Positions 1 to 13,000 of a DNA stretch of 64,000 nucleotides are shown piece by piece. Location of the stretch: the NCBI GenBank assembly GCA_021234155.1, contig JAJEKV010000053.1:9619798-9683797 (forward strand), in the 5' to 3' direction. A model generated the notes under the pieces. That model was not told where the DNA came from and made no database searches. It saw nothing but the letters and a program-made list of their open reading frames with translations. Within the stretch, counting starts at the first letter, position 1, and every line of letters starts with the position of its first letter. The translations under genes were made by a program, and so were the position numbers. This stretch comes from Isoetes taiwanensis (lineage: Eukaryota > Streptophyta > Lycopodiopsida > Isoetales > Isoetaceae).

Positions 1-1142
1 GCAAGGGAGGATAAGGAATATGATATTTGGCATCTGAGCATGAGTGAAGTTCCTAATGAAAGCATTTGGGTCCAATAGATTGATAGGCATGATATTGCTA
101 GATTTGTGAAGTTCGTTTTCGTTTTCTCATTTTTCTTGTTTGTGCATATAGGGTGCAGGAAATGCGATTCATCCTCAACTGCCAGAATTAATTTGGTGTA
201 TGCTGGAAAGCCTATCAGGCCTTGAAAATCGACTATTAAATTATCCAGACGTATCTTCGGGTTTACAAATAGCTATTAAATAGGTAGAATGCAAGCTCAT
301 CATTAATCTTCCATTCTTTGTCCTCAGCTTTATGCAGATAGCATGGAAATGAATGTCGAAACGTTAGGGTGAAATCACATTATAGGGATGGATATAACGT
401 GACGTGGCAGGGAAGGGTAGCCTCGGGACGTTGAATTCACCTGAATCATATCACACCAAGAACAAAGAAGGAAGCCACGCAAGACGCTACGGTAGACGAA
501 CTCCACGGCAAGATCAAAACGTGGGAAATCGCAATCGACCACGCTCTTGGACTTATATGCTGAATCAGACGAATTGTATGACGTGTGCCCGAGGAACGCG
601 GAGGGGCAGCCGAGGTTGCCCATCCCTCGACTGCCCCTAAACCATGTGCTGACGGGGCTCGGGAAGGCTCAAGTGTGATATCTCTTGCTTTAACTTTGCC
701 AACATGGCGTTATTTTATTGGTAATTATAAAATAAAACAAGAGGAGGGAACGTAGTGTGCAAGAGTAGAGCTCATGTCAGATGTGATGCAATGGAAATTC
801 AGAGTCTTTTTCTATGTGTCATATTACTGGAGCATGCTCCTTGACCAATGGTTAACTATGTTCTTTATTGTTGTCGAAACCACAAAAACTAGTTGTTTTA
901 TAAGCGCATTATTGCAAGGCATTCGGCCTATAGCTTAATGTGCTAAAGTAGTCAACCGTTCGAAATTCTGCTCAGCATACATTATAAACAAACGAATAAT
1001 TGTTCTTAGACCAAGACATTTGCTAAAGAATGAACACTGCTATACTGAGCAAAGAATGAACACTGCTATACTGAGCAATCCGCATTGTCAGATTCATCAT
1101 TTTGAACATCATGAATTAGAAAGAGTTGCAGTGGATTATTAC
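1..1142. other. non-coding, no gene recognised
   Basis: Mostly AT-rich sequence. The first 78 bases can be read on plus as the end of an open frame (last residues ..SEVPNESIWVQ then stop), which could be the end of an exon lying mainly outside the window, but nothing identifies it. A 26-bp exact tandem duplication lies at 1025-1076. The downstream exons expected for the SPPL gene on the minus strand (to the left of 1143) were looked for and not found. Confidence 0.4.
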
Positions 1143-1745
1143 CTCAATACCATCAATGCAGAATAGAATGATAAGAAGAAATATGAACCAGTTCGACATA
1201 AATAGGTATAACAGCAACAAGAAGATGGAGGCAAGCAGTAGAAAGAGGAGAGCTGATATAATGTTTATATCTATAGCATCCTTCTCTTCACTAGGTTCCT
1301 TACTTGCTGCACTCTCAGGCAACTCTTGTAGATAACGTGGTATATTTTTAGATGAACTATTTCTAACAGCAAGCAAATTAGAGATGTTTACCTTCAATCG
1401 TTTGTAGGTCCCATCCATTGCATTCCATGCAGATCAATATGAAGAACAGATGATGGTTGCTATGGCCATAAAATAAGCCAAAGGAATGCTTCACCAACAT
1501 CTACGATAGGACAATTTAGAGAGTACAACTGTACATGGACTGCAAATTCCAAATTACAGATATGTTACAAATTTCTTTATTAAGATGTTGTATACTTTTA
1601 TTTTGGACTCACCATCTCTGCCCTCTGCCAAGACAGACTCGAGACTATCCCCTGCAGATAATGATAGTGTGACTGGGGGGATTGTAATATCTAAAAACGT
1701 ATCATTGTCGGAGCAAACCATCTTGTATATGCAAAACTTAAGGTG
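1143..1745 (-). pseudogene. signal peptide peptidase-like (SPPL) gene fragment, broken
   Basis: Plant SPPLs are intramembrane aspartyl proteases of the endomembrane system with an N-terminal PA (protease-associated) domain followed by nine membrane spans. Two exon-like blocks are visible on the minus strand. The first, about 1745-1613, reads YKMVCSDNDTFLDITIP and then AGDSLESVLAEG, the typical end of the PA domain, and stops at a GT donor (ATG|GTGAGT). The second, 1539-1143, starts after TTTGCAG, reads VQLYS..PIVDVGEAFLWL, then a membrane span, an acidic linker (KEPSEEKDAIDINI) and two more spans ending FCIDGIE|GTAATA. The splice phases of the two blocks match. A frameshift near 1480 and a TGA where the family has Trp (before SAWNAMD) break the frame. 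The YD and GLGD catalytic exons are absent, so this is a truncated pseudogene. The family call rests on residue patterns only. Confidence 0.7.
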
Positions 1746-1969
1746 CTTTTCATCTTGTTCATGAAAAAACTCAAGTGGATGGATTTGATGCATTTTTTGT
1801 CCCCCCATTTTGCACTATCACCTAAAGAAAGCGTTACGATATTATGTGCATTGACAGATAACTAAGACCTTAAATCTTCATATGCCATATCGCAAATTCA
1901 AGAACTGGGTTATAACTGGGAGTATGTCTTTGAAATCTCTGAAGATTGAGATGCAATATCCAGCTGCTG

Positions 1970-2214
1970 GGTTAACGCATGCTAGGGTGTACCACCTTTG
2001 GAACCTACCTAAAATATCCACTGGTACTTACATATGGTGATATTGCTTCATGCTCATGATAATGGGTGATATGAAAAGTGCTCTAAGACATCATTCTTCT
2101 ATTACTCCCATAGCTTTGAGTTAGGTACTTTTAATACCAATTAGGTACCTGCAAAAAAAGTACTCTAAAACTACCTTAGATACTTCTTTGGGCACACTCT
2201 AGCATGCTCTCACC
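1970..2214. mobile_element. MITE, GCATGCTAGGGTGTACC family, copy 1
   Basis: Both ends carry an inverted repeat around the core GCATGCTAGGGTGTACC (left) and GGGCACACTCTAGCATGC (right). The interior is AT-rich, has several GTACTTTT-type motifs and no coding potential. The same ends and the same internal motifs occur at 32364-32683, which defines a family. Flanking target duplication is not clean here (CTGCTG against GGCTGA), so the copy is probably old. Non-autonomous DNA transposon; superfamily unknown. Confidence 0.7.
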
Positions 2215-3453
2215 GGCTGAAAGAATTTAAAACTCTAAGAAATTGCCTTCACGATATATGGCAAATTGACCCTGCAACTCCATTCGAATTTCTGACGATG
2301 AATTCTTGCATTTTTTTTAGCTTCCGCCTTCGTTTATCACACCTTTCCACTGGAGCTTCTTTCTTTCTTCTTATTAACTAATGTAGATGGTCTTTTCCAT
2401 TTCGAATGTTCTGGGACCAACTCCCTTCACAAAGTTTGCCATTTTTCTTCCTAGCTCAATGGATGTTTGCGTGAGCAGTGGATGCCTTAGTTTCTTGTAG
2501 CTAAAGCAGAAGCAGTTGAACAGGATTCTTGAAGGTGGCATTTGTAATCTGTCCAGTTCCACAGGAGGATAACTGCAAGCCAAGCATTCCCAAACTATCA
2601 GAACAGGGTAAGGGCCATCAAATTACAAATAAACTGCAGATTTATGTTTCTTTATTAAACTTTGCTCCTCATTTTCTCTGAGTAAGCATTGTGTAGAAGC
2701 TGATCATTCTTTAAAACCGCTTATTATGATAGTTTCTTCCTCTTTCAACCTGTTGATTGCTTCCTTTTATTTGTGCCATTGATCATTGTTTATTTGTTTA
2801 ATTGTGAGACTTGTACCTACATTTGGTTCTGCAAAGCAAAGCACATGTGAATTGGATATGCTGCCATAGATTGCTTGCATCCTTTATTTCCATAGTCATT
2901 TCTAAGGCTATTGAATGATCAAAAACTAAACATAAGACATATACTTCACCATTTCCTTTCTTATTAGCATGAAAATATAATTTCTGTTTGATGTGGTTAT
3001 TGTTGTGCAAACGGATGTTGGCACTTGAAAAATTAAGATTATAAAATCTTGGAACTGGATGCAAGTTCCTATTTACTATATATTTTGTTGCTTCTCCATG
3101 GCAATGTGCTGCATTCGAATAAAATTGATGCATTTGGTTGTTTATGCAATGGCATACATACACCCATGGTTTTTGAGGTCGTCATAGAATGTGCAGAATT
3201 GGTTTGCAAGCTAATATCTAACACACGAAAATCAGACACCCACCTTGGAAAATTGTGAGATTGTATTATCATGATTTTGGTGCAGAATCATTATGGCTTT
3301 GCCATCATGCATTAGATTTAGACATTCGCAATGTGTGGCCATTTATGAGGATTGATTGCTAACTAATTGAGTTGCCCTTGATGAACATATTATTAATAAA
3401 TGTCGATGTTGAATCAAATTAATAAAAACTGCAAAAGAACTTGCACATGCACT
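2215..3453. other. non-coding, nothing recognised
   Basis: AT-rich sequence with short open frames on both strands, none of which shows a recognisable domain, splice-supported exon chain or codon pattern. No RNA gene seen. Confidence 0.4.
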
Positions 3454-3683
3454 GATTCTTTGGGCTGAAAATTGATGTTGCCCAAAGAATTTGCTCTTGC
3501 GGTACCGACGTTGAAACTAAAAAACATGCTATTTACTTCTATGTTAAACATGATGGTATCCGCATCAAATATCCTATGATAAATTGGAGTATCCCTCTAG
3601 ATGCATTGTTTAATCAACATGATACTTTGCCTCATATAGGCAAGTATATTCGTGAACTCCTAGAGAGTGCCGAATCTGTTTGA
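3454..3683 (+). pseudogene. probable LINE 3' end (C-terminal CCHC-like tail)
   Basis: An open plus-strand frame reads ICSCGTDVETKKH, a long basic stretch, then GKYIRELLESAESV and a stop. The CxCG..ET..H arrangement followed about 40 residues later by a hydrophobic helix is what is left of the zinc-binding tail that ends many LINE ORF2 proteins; the last Cys of the motif is missing. An AATAAAATATTATTATC stretch about 80 bases downstream would fit a simple LINE 3' tail. Nothing of the reverse transcriptase itself is present, so this would be a strongly 5'-truncated copy. Assignment is tentative. Confidence 0.4.
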
Positions 3684-6600
3684 TTTCTTTTGACTTTACC
3701 AATACTGCTTGATTTATATTCGACACGTTTGTCCCATTGCTCAAGGGCGTGGATGTTAATAAAATATTATTATCAATCTTGTTAATTTGGGATTTTTCGG
3801 TTTGGCCAAAAACTTTTTTAGATTTTTTTTTTTAAGTCGATTTCCTATGATTTTTGGGTTTTTACCTGCCGAAAAAACTTACCGATTTCTCAAAAATCGT
3901 CTCTATGGTTTTTTTTTTTCTTTATTTCCATCCTTATTTGGCAGAGAGCACATGTTATACAGCATATAAAGAAACCGATATGTATCACTGTGGCATCCAC
4001 GAGGATGTATTAAGGGAAAATGGCAAGCCGAGGCGAAGCATTCTGATTTTATCTGACTTTCATTGCAGATTGATTGGAAATAGGGGTTCTTCGTGGCAGG
4101 TGGAATCCAAGGGGACCTGCCCGTTGCCATTATAGCTCTCACAAGCAACATATCAGGCATGAGGGCTTTTGCTTTCTTTATGTCTTCTTGATTACAAATT
4201 TAAGCATGTAGTCGGATAGAGTAATTATCATTTTAAAAGTTATCTTAATCTGAGCAGCTCTTGAATGACCTGTGTCAGCTTCCCTTTGAGCCCGTTCAAC
4301 TGGAAGCAGCTATTCTCTATTATTGTGCAACGAAACTACGTCCGTCATATTTACTTCTAATCGCAGATACCTTGCATGTTTTCCTTTGTCTCTTGGTTGT
4401 TATGCATCTTTAAGGAATCAATTTGCCAGGATTAAACCTACAGCTCATGCTCAAGATTTCATGGTAATTTTCTGTCGTTGGGATTTGCAATGATGATCAT
4501 GAGTTTAGAAACAAGGAATATGGACATTATTCTTTATTTTCTTCTTGAGGTAATTGTTCTTTATTTGGCCCATCGATGAATAGAGACTTTATCTTATCAA
4601 ATGCTGCACAGATTATGGAATTTAACTATTTGCATCACCTCTACAGCCTTCCATGGCACTAGATTTGAGCAGCACAGACCCTTGATGCTCTTATATTCAG
4701 ATTTGACATTTTAGGCCATGCAAATATATTTTTATAGAAGAATATTTTACAAGGATGACTATGGAAGCCTCTCTGCAATAATGTCTCGAGCTGCCCTCCT
4801 TAACTGGAATGGAACGCAGATGTTTGAAGGTATATTAAATGCCATGTAATCGTGATGCTAAAAACAAGAATGGGCACTTTCATATCTATGGTTTTGATGC
4901 TCTAAAATACTTGCAGCAGAGCAACAACCTTTTTTGATGTAAATACTTGCCACTTAAATGTCCTAAGAAAGAATATAAACTGAATTATTGATTGTGGTAT
5001 AGCAAGTGACAGGAATCTAGCAAATATGGCTACATACCATTTGTCAATCCTTAAAAATCCCGTATACATATGGATAGCAGTCCATTATAATGCAGTGCTA
5101 TGCAGTTTGGATTTTCTCATACACAGTTCGCTCCTATTTAGAGATTTGGTTCATCCTACTGGTAAGTTATATCTTCTTCATACTTTTGTTTCATGTATAT
5201 CTTCTTTTTACATTTGTTGCAATTGTTTTGCAATTGCACTGGAGATAATGGAACCACAAGCTTGGTACATTTGTTGCAGTTTTGCAATTCCATTGCCGCT
5301 GGTCTTACTTCTGTACATGAGCATGAACGCATGTCTTCCAGTCGCTTAAGTTAGACTCTAAAGAAGCCATGTAACATGTACAAATGTAACCTGTATAGAC
5401 AAATGAATTCTCATAGTGTTCTTTCCATTTTTCTAGCCTCTAAATTATGCTTTAAAGTTTCTGATGCCTAGTAAATTTGGTGCAGCCTATGATTAATAAC
5501 GTGGATTATGCTCATGAACTCATGGATCTAAGTATACATAGTGTCAGCTGCAATTTGCCAGCTTTTCTCACCCCTCATTCAGCATTCAGCAGGGACCATG
5601 CACCCTATGCAATTTCTGAAAGGTCTGTACATCTTTTAAGTTTGTGTTTGAGGTCTGTACATCTTTTAAGTTTGTGTTTGCAATTTCAAGTATTGATTAG
5701 TCACAATTATTAGTCGGGGGCCTGAAAACTCATATGCTTTCAAATGATTTGGGTTTTCCATAAAGTTATTTTTCTTTTCGGACCATCGGAGAAGAAAAAT
5801 AAGGTGGCGGCTACGGGTAAAGGACCAGGGCAACAAGGCCTATTCAAAGAGGAAAATGTTTGTCACCTTAGATGGCCTTAGATGAGGAGTCCCACACCAA
5901 GTCTCTAGCCACTACCACTTCTAGAAATATTCCAAAACACAGAGTGTTGTTCATTGTGACTCTGCCATATATCTGTAAAACACCACTCATTAGAATATGA
6001 GTAACACTAACGTTGTGCAGTGTTCAGGTTTAAGAACCTGAGAGCATATCATTGATGTGTTCCTTTTCCTTTTCTTTGCTGCAAACATTATCGAGGAGAT
6101 TGCTTCACTAGAATTGGTAGCCAGTGGAGTTGCAACAAAGGCTATAAAGAAGGTTGGAATCTTGCTTGCAGTTGAAAAGTTGGTAGTGTCCTCTAGAGGA
6201 TCTGAGAACAGTCCAGCGATTATAGCTCCACATAAGATGAGCATAATTGCCTTTAGTATAACCATTTGTCTACTAGGTGCCTTTTATGATCCGTCTTCCT
6301 CTTCATGTTCATCTTTCTCTCCCTCCTCTTCGTGCTCTCCTCCATTTAGCCTTCTTTTAGACCCTGTTTTGCTCTCTGCAAAATGATCTAAGCAAGTACC
6401 TTACTGTCCATTTCAAGTTCTTATTTTCATCTTTGGGAAAGAAAAGAAAATGCGTAAACCCATGATAATTCATCTAAGTAAATTGTTAATATGCCCATCA
6501 AACGAATGTTTTTTACCTTGGCAATAAATATTTCCATGAACCTTCATATGCCCTTAACAAACTCCTTTGTTGTATGTAATGTGTCCATCCCGAATATCAC

Positions 6601-8645
6601 TATCAAAATAATGCATCAATTTTTGGCTTGCTCATCTACAGATAGGCGCTTCTTATAAGACTTTGAGATAACTCTCAGGCCAACTATAAAGTCTGAAACA
6701 AATCCTTTTTTTCCCCGATTCACGCCGTACATCAACAGATCATGGTCTAAAAGTATTCCATTGTTATCCTGGTAAAAATTCTGGAAGCACACATATTATC
6801 CTTCATGTAAGACGATTTGTGTAGGGATATTGATGCAAAAGAACATCTACTTACTTTTTGAATGTTTCTTGATTTGGAGTTCCATCTTGGTTGACTAGGT
6901 TCCCAGGGCGATTGACAGGGCAGAGGCAAAGTTAAAGTCTAAGCAGACCAGCAGGAAAGGTTTTGGACCAAAAGCAGATGTATAGTTGAGGTCATCAATC
7001 CTTGGTAAGCACACTTAAATGTTTAAACAATTAGAAAAGAACCAAAGGGAAGATTTTAATTCATCATCCCAACCCTACTTACGGACTCAGGTTTGTGACA
7101 TTACCTCTGTGAAGGAAGAGCAAATTCAGGGTATCTGGAATGCAAGTGCGGCCATGATGGAGGCAGTTGATAGGGCATCTGCAAGAGAGAAAAGAGGAGA
7201 GAAAGGCACTATTTCCATGCAAAAGGGAAAATAACATTTCATCATTGTGTACATTTGTGCAGTATTATTTTCTCTCTATTTGAGTTTTAATGGTATTAAT
7301 ACCAGAATTTAATATTAGAAATTGGTGCTTGCCGCTTATGTTCGATGATTTGAAAGTTTAAATACCATGACTGCAGCTTTGCCCCAGTGTCCAGCTTGCA
7401 GCTTGCAGATATAGTTCCCATCCAAATCTATACAAATATGGAATTGTTATCTCAATATAGAGAGACCATTATGTTTCAGCAGTTCAACAGTTGCTTGCTG
7501 CCTTATTACGTAGCTATTAGTCTTTTATGTAGAAGTTCAGATAAGTTATGAACTTGCCTTCCCATCTCTAATGCAAGTGAAGAATGAGAATGCTCTTCAT
7601 ACAACTCAACTAAAAGGAAGTTGAGGTCTGTGTTAAGTTAAATTATTAAAGAATCCAGCTCATTGGGTTTCTTGATCTATGGTTTACCACAAATATCTGT
7701 ACATATTCCTGCATTATTGAGAAACATGAAGTAATTCCATGCAAGTAAGTGACACTGGAGGCAAGCCAAATCTTGATGACACCCAACCCAATTCACCGGA
7801 AGGTGACAGATGAGAAATTTTGGCGAATATTCAATGGCTTTTTTCTTGATGACTTGCTTGTTGCCTTTGCAGACAGACATCTGTCAAGAGTGTTCTTTGC
7901 TCAGCTAAATGTGTTGCATGCAGCGAACTCAGATATGCTAATCCGAACTTTTGAGCCAACCATCGGTTCATTTCCAGAAGTATATGTTTCGTGAAAGACT
8001 GCAAGTGAAATACCTCACTATGGAATAGTTTATTAAATTCACCATGTTCAGGTTGTTATTTCCATGATACTATGAATGACCACAGAATGAGGACAGGTTG
8101 CTCCTATTGGGAGCTAATAACATTTATTACTTAATAGACACCATTTTGAGCATATCAATGTTCATGTGCAATTATTTATTCCTATGGTTTTGCTTGCCAT
8201 AGATACATGGCTGCGCATTATGGTTTTATTGGTCTCACAACATAATTGTAAGACACACAAAGACTAGAAGACGTAATGGGACTGCATGTGTTTAGGTAGT
8301 AAAGATACCCTTCCGCAAATTGCTATTGTAACAGCTATTTTTGCATCATGTCTTAAAATCTATGTTGGAAGGATGCAAACTGCTACGTTATATTAGTTTC
8401 TACTCTTCTAAGTCAACTTCCATTAAATTTAGAGGCCGATATCATACAAAATGAAAACATTCAAATTTACAGTTGAGTCATCATATAACGCTTTACAAGA
8501 TCCAATGACCAATGATCGTGTAATAACAACCAAAACTTAATAAATAAAGACTTAACATATATTACCTTTGCTATCTCCAAGCCACGAGTCTTTTCTAGCC
8601 AATGATGAAACAACTGCCTCTTCTCCTCTTCAAATTGTTAGTAAA
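3684..8645. other. long non-coding stretch
   Basis: About 5 kb with no supportable gene. T-rich low-complexity lies at 3780-3960 and 6057-6360. A 30-bp exact tandem duplication lies at 5621-5650 and 5651-5680. Open frames up to about 110 codons occur but none has a recognisable domain. The frame at 4070-4190 (..GFFVAGGIQGDLPVAIIALTSN..) has a protein-like look but was not identified. Confidence 0.4.
5621..5680. repeat. 30-bp exact tandem duplication
   Basis: Two back-to-back identical 30-base units starting AGGTCTGTACATC. One of several short exact duplications in this window (1025-1076, 9871-9921, 13187-13308, 58940-58980). Confidence 0.9.
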
Positions 8646-8673
8646 GCCCGGCAACGCCGGGCACCATAACTAG
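8646..8673 (+). mobile_element. Helitron 3' terminus
   Basis: A perfect 7-bp hairpin (GCCCGGC, loop AAC, GCCGGGC, 8646-8662) is followed by ACCATAACTAG and then T. Hairpin, about 7-8 bases, then CTAG|T is the standard 3' end of plant Helitrons, rolling-circle DNA transposons that insert between A and T. The body lies to the left; the matching 5' TC end could not be placed by eye, so the length is unknown. No Rep/helicase coding is seen upstream, so the copy would be non-autonomous. Confidence 0.75.
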
Positions 8674-10048
8674 TTATTACTAAGATGTATTTCAATCAAT
8701 TATTCTACATCTGACTAAAGGATAGCGCCACAACGAGTTATGCACAACTTACGAATGAGTGATACAAGTTCATGTTATTCATGTTCCGTAGAATGTGTTC
8801 CTTTTGATTACTGAAAAGTCCACGTAATTTGTGTTTGACATGGGCCTACTTGAAATTACCTAAGTGCATTGCAAATTGCAAAATATAGAAACTTCAAACA
8901 TCAATAGTTTATTTACGTAGTTTGCCCAGACATTTATTAATTACCCCTGTGGTATGGCATGCCTTTTTCTCTTCTCTTGGTCAAGTATAACTAATTTGGA
9001 GAGATTGGAACAAGACAAGGAAATTGCTTTTAATCAGCATTAAATTTTAAAGGGAGTGAGGTGGCATGGTATTTATTAGAGGGAATACTCAAGAGAACTT
9101 ATTTGGAATATTATAAGAAGAGAATATTCCTAGGAGAATATTTGAAGAATCTAGGGGAATGCAAGGGAATCTTAAGGGGAGCTGAGGGAATGTTAGGGGA
9201 ATCCAGGTGAATTTTCGTAGAATTTTAGGAAATCTATATGAACCTAAAAAGAATGCCGGGGAATCTTCATAGAATCTTAGGGTATCTAAAGGAATCTTAT
9301 AGAATCCTTAAGTAATTCAAGGAATTTTCATAGAATCTTTGAGAATCTAGGGGAATCTTCAACCTTTGGAAATCTAAGGGAATCTTAAGGGAATGCTATC
9401 ACGCTGCCTCCTGACAGGTTTAGGGCGTCTACCACATGACCAATTAGTCATATTTGAACCTGTGACCTCGGGGCAATAGATTTTAAAGTTCCCATTACTA
9501 GATTGATGTTGGCCATACTTGAACCCGTGACCTTGGGTATCGCGGAGGGAATCTAGGGGAATGTAAGGGAATCTTAGGGTAGCCAGGGGTATGTTAGGCG
9601 AATCTAGGTGTATTTCATAGAAGATCGAAGAAATCTAGAGGAAGCTTTCAGGAATCTCAGGAATATTTGAGGGATCTTGAGGAATCTAAGGAACCTTGTT
9701 GAAATTTTAACCCTAGTTTTGAAAGAATCAAGGGAAAACTATATATCTTAGAGAATCTAAGAAAATTGTTATTGAATCTTCATTGTATGACTTAGAATCA
9801 GACTTATACTCAAATTTGTACAATCCGTCATAGTACAACTACGTGTAACAATATACTGTAAATTTGCCTGTTATGAGATGCATCCATCCCTGTGTGTTAT
9901 GAGATGCATCCATCCCTGTGGTAATAAAAACATCATTGCGTGAATGTCTTGCATGCATGCACGTATCCTAGACGTGTCGGAATATTGCAACAGTAGCCCA
10001 GTTCCATAACACAAGGAACTCAGCAATGGTTTTTCCACATCCGAATGC
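8674..10048. other. upstream region of the FAD/Rieske gene; degenerate GAATCT-rich repeats
   Basis: 9060-9790 is a run of degenerate short repeats with words such as GGGAATCTTA, GGGGAATCTA and CATAGAATCTTAG. Inside it, two related segments (about 9425-9475 and 9510-9535) read on minus as GGTCACAGGTTCAAAT and GGTCACGGGTTCAAGT, resembling a tRNA B box. A 24-base word is duplicated at 9871-9894 and 9898-9921. No convincing TATA box was assigned for the gene that starts at 10049. Confidence 0.5.
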
Positions 10049-13000
10049 ATGGCCGGCGTTTCGGCTCTCTGGTCCCTGCATCTCCGCCTCCAGTCATCCC
10101 ATTTACTGGGATCCAAGGCGCAATCCAGGCGTATAATATCCGTTTGTAGCAGTACTAACATACAAAGTTATAATGCAGCGCGGAAGAGCCATATAACTTA
10201 TTCCTTCTCTCGAAAACTCGTTAATGTGGATAATAGCATGAGGAGTTCTTCCTTAAATCAGGTTTCTGACTTCCCTTTTGCTGTGTGTGGCCTCCTTTTT
10301 TAAAAGCATTAATTTTCCATGTGCTTGTCTGTTCTCTGGGTTCTTTCCAGTGGAAGTTGAAAACATAATGATAGGAGTTTCCTGTCCAATTGGAGGTTGC
10401 ATGAATTAATGAAGTTACTACTACTATCTCGATCAGAACTCCCCAAGTTTTAGAGTGTCCACTTTTTACTGAAAGATAAGAATGGTCTATTCTCTGAAAA
10501 AAAAAAGGGGATGATTTGCAGAATGGAGAATTGGCTCTTTAGATGGCATAAACTTGATGGTATTACTTTGATGTTGTCTATGGCCTTCATCATGTTGGAA
10601 TAAGAGTTGAAGCAAAATGTGTGGGTTTGTATACCTTCTCATTATGGTGAAGTTCTACTAACATGGACAGCTGAAATGTTTTTGTTAGAAATATGGAGTC
10701 TTATTTAAGTTTCCTTTGTCGCTTAGGGAAGTGATGTTTTTTCTTATGTGACATTAAGAAAGTGCTCATGCAGGCATTGAGCACATCCTCATCTTCAAAA
10801 TATGAGCAGGCAGAACTTCCTGGACTGCGCCACACAGTGTGGGATCAGCAGGAGTTGCGTCCTATGTATCCCAAGCTGGATAAGGATATGGATGCCGATG
10901 TAGTAGTTGTGGGAGCTGGTATTGCAGGTGTTAGTGTAGCTTATAATCTCATCAAAGAAGGAAAGTCTGTGGTCTTGTTGGAGGCAAAGGCACGAGGTAA
11001 GACCTGGTTGCCCTAGGAGAATGCACATTTTAGCTAGATGCTTTCTAACCTTGTAAATTTCTTATTTGCATACAGGAAGTGGGCAGACAGGCAGGACAAC
11101 AGCCCATATCATGCCATGGAATGATGATTATTATTATCAATTAGAGGAAATGCATGGTCATGGTAAAGCTAAGCTTATTGGCGAGGGCCACAGAACTGCC
11201 ATTGAATGGGTTGAAAATGTCGTAAAACAAGAGAAGATAGACTGCCACTTCTCTCGCTTAGATGGATATCTTTTCCCTCACGAGGATTCAGATTCTGCCG
11301 ATAAAGTACTTGAGAAGGTATTGTATACTCTGTTGCTTACTGTACTATGTACATCCATAATAACTAACAAAAACAGAGTAGAAAATATGCATCTGTGGGG
11401 CACTTCTACTTTTTGTAAATAGCCGGCCAGTAGGATCCATATGTAGATACAACAGATAAGCAGTTAAGACATTGCTATGCTTCATTTGTCTGATAGAACT
11501 GTTTTTCCTTGTACATTTGGTCCTAGCTTGTTCATCACTGTAGAACTAACCAGATCACAAATTGCTCCAGGTTGTGTAACTAGGGTAGACCTTATGCGAT
11601 GATATGCTGAAACGTCTGAACTGTATCATTTTTTCATGTTAAAGGCCTATATCCAGGAAGTCAATTTCTCGAGTGTCATGGATGTAATAGTTGATTATTT
11701 TATCTAACCTGGAACTCGGTAGACGTATTCGTAATTTTGAAGTGGATATTGACATCCATGTCTTAAGCATCACATGGACTGTTAAAACGTTGTACATTCT
11801 GGTTGTCTACAGGAATACGATGCCTGCTTCAGAATTGGACTAGATGTCAAAATGGTTGATCTTGGCCATGATGCGTCGTTTGGAAGCATCGGAAAAGCCA
11901 TTTGTTTTCCTGGTTCGGCCGAGTTCCACCCTCTCATGTATGTAATTTGACATTTGAATGTATCTCTGAGAATTTTGTTCCTCACTTATGTACTTGCTAA
12001 ATTAGTTATGTGACCAAGCATAGAGTATATAATCTGCTTAGAGAACACCTCATGTTCTTACGATATTTTAGTCATCTTACATGGATTGTTAGGCATTCCT
12101 CCAATTCAAGTTGGAATTTTGCCAGAATCTTCATGCTATTATGATCTATTTTGTTGTTTCAGGTATCTAAATGCGTTAGTAGATGCATTCGTCAGGAGAG
12201 GTGGGAAATTCTTTGAGCAAACACGAGTCATGGAGATTGATGGTAGAAAGGTGAAGTCACAGCAGGGAGCTACTGTTACAGCCAATGCTGTGGTGATAGC
12301 GACCAATTCTCCACTGAATCATGACTTGCTAGTACATGCTCGTCAGTTGCCAACCCGCACATACGTTGTTGGGCTAAAAGTTCCAAAGAATTCTGTCAAG
12401 TAAGAAGTATTTTTTTCCTGTGCGTATATGTACTTTTGAGCTGGTCTTGATGTTTGGCCTTTCAAGGGCAAATGGAGGTTTATGTTTCCTAAGATGCTGA
12501 TGTAATCTAGCATAGGAAATCCTTAAAATATATTTGCGAAATGACAGCCAATATTTTTTAGTAGCATTCTGATCTATATGTATGTTTAGGTCTGACATTG
12601 TTTGGATGTGCAACTAACAGGAGAGCACAATGGTGGGATACGAAAGACCCCTATCATTATGTTAGGCTTGAACAGAAGGATAATTATGATGTGTTGATAG
12701 TAGGTGGAGAGGACACTGACACTGGGATGAAAGCATCGGATTTGAGGAAGATAGATCCTTATGCCGCATTGACAGACTGGGCAAGAAAAAGGTGGACAAT
12801 GGCTGGGGATGTCTTGTACAAGTGGACAGGACAGGTGTGGGTTTAGTCACTTGCTTTGTTTGTACATACAGCGTATATAGTAGGCAATCGCGGATAATAA
12901 AAGTGTCCTATGGATGGCAAATTTTTGTTCCCTAGATTATTACTAATTCATACTTCTGGATTACAATATTATAGGAAAGTAGTTGAACTTTCAAGTTTCT

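Noticed and set aside
6057-6386. 109-codon plus-strand frame
   Set aside because: Ser/Phe-rich low complexity with no domain and no supporting splice or codon signal.
9430-9540. tRNA gene on minus in the GAATCT-rich tract
   Set aside because: B-box-like words are present but no A box at proper spacing and no cloverleaf could be drawn.
10762-11016. Start of the FAD/Rieske protein at the in-frame ATG 10768
   Set aside because: The ATG lies in the polypyrimidine-poor end of an intron just before a GCAG acceptor; exon 1 at 10049-10261 joins in phase and supplies a presequence, which explains the N-terminus better.
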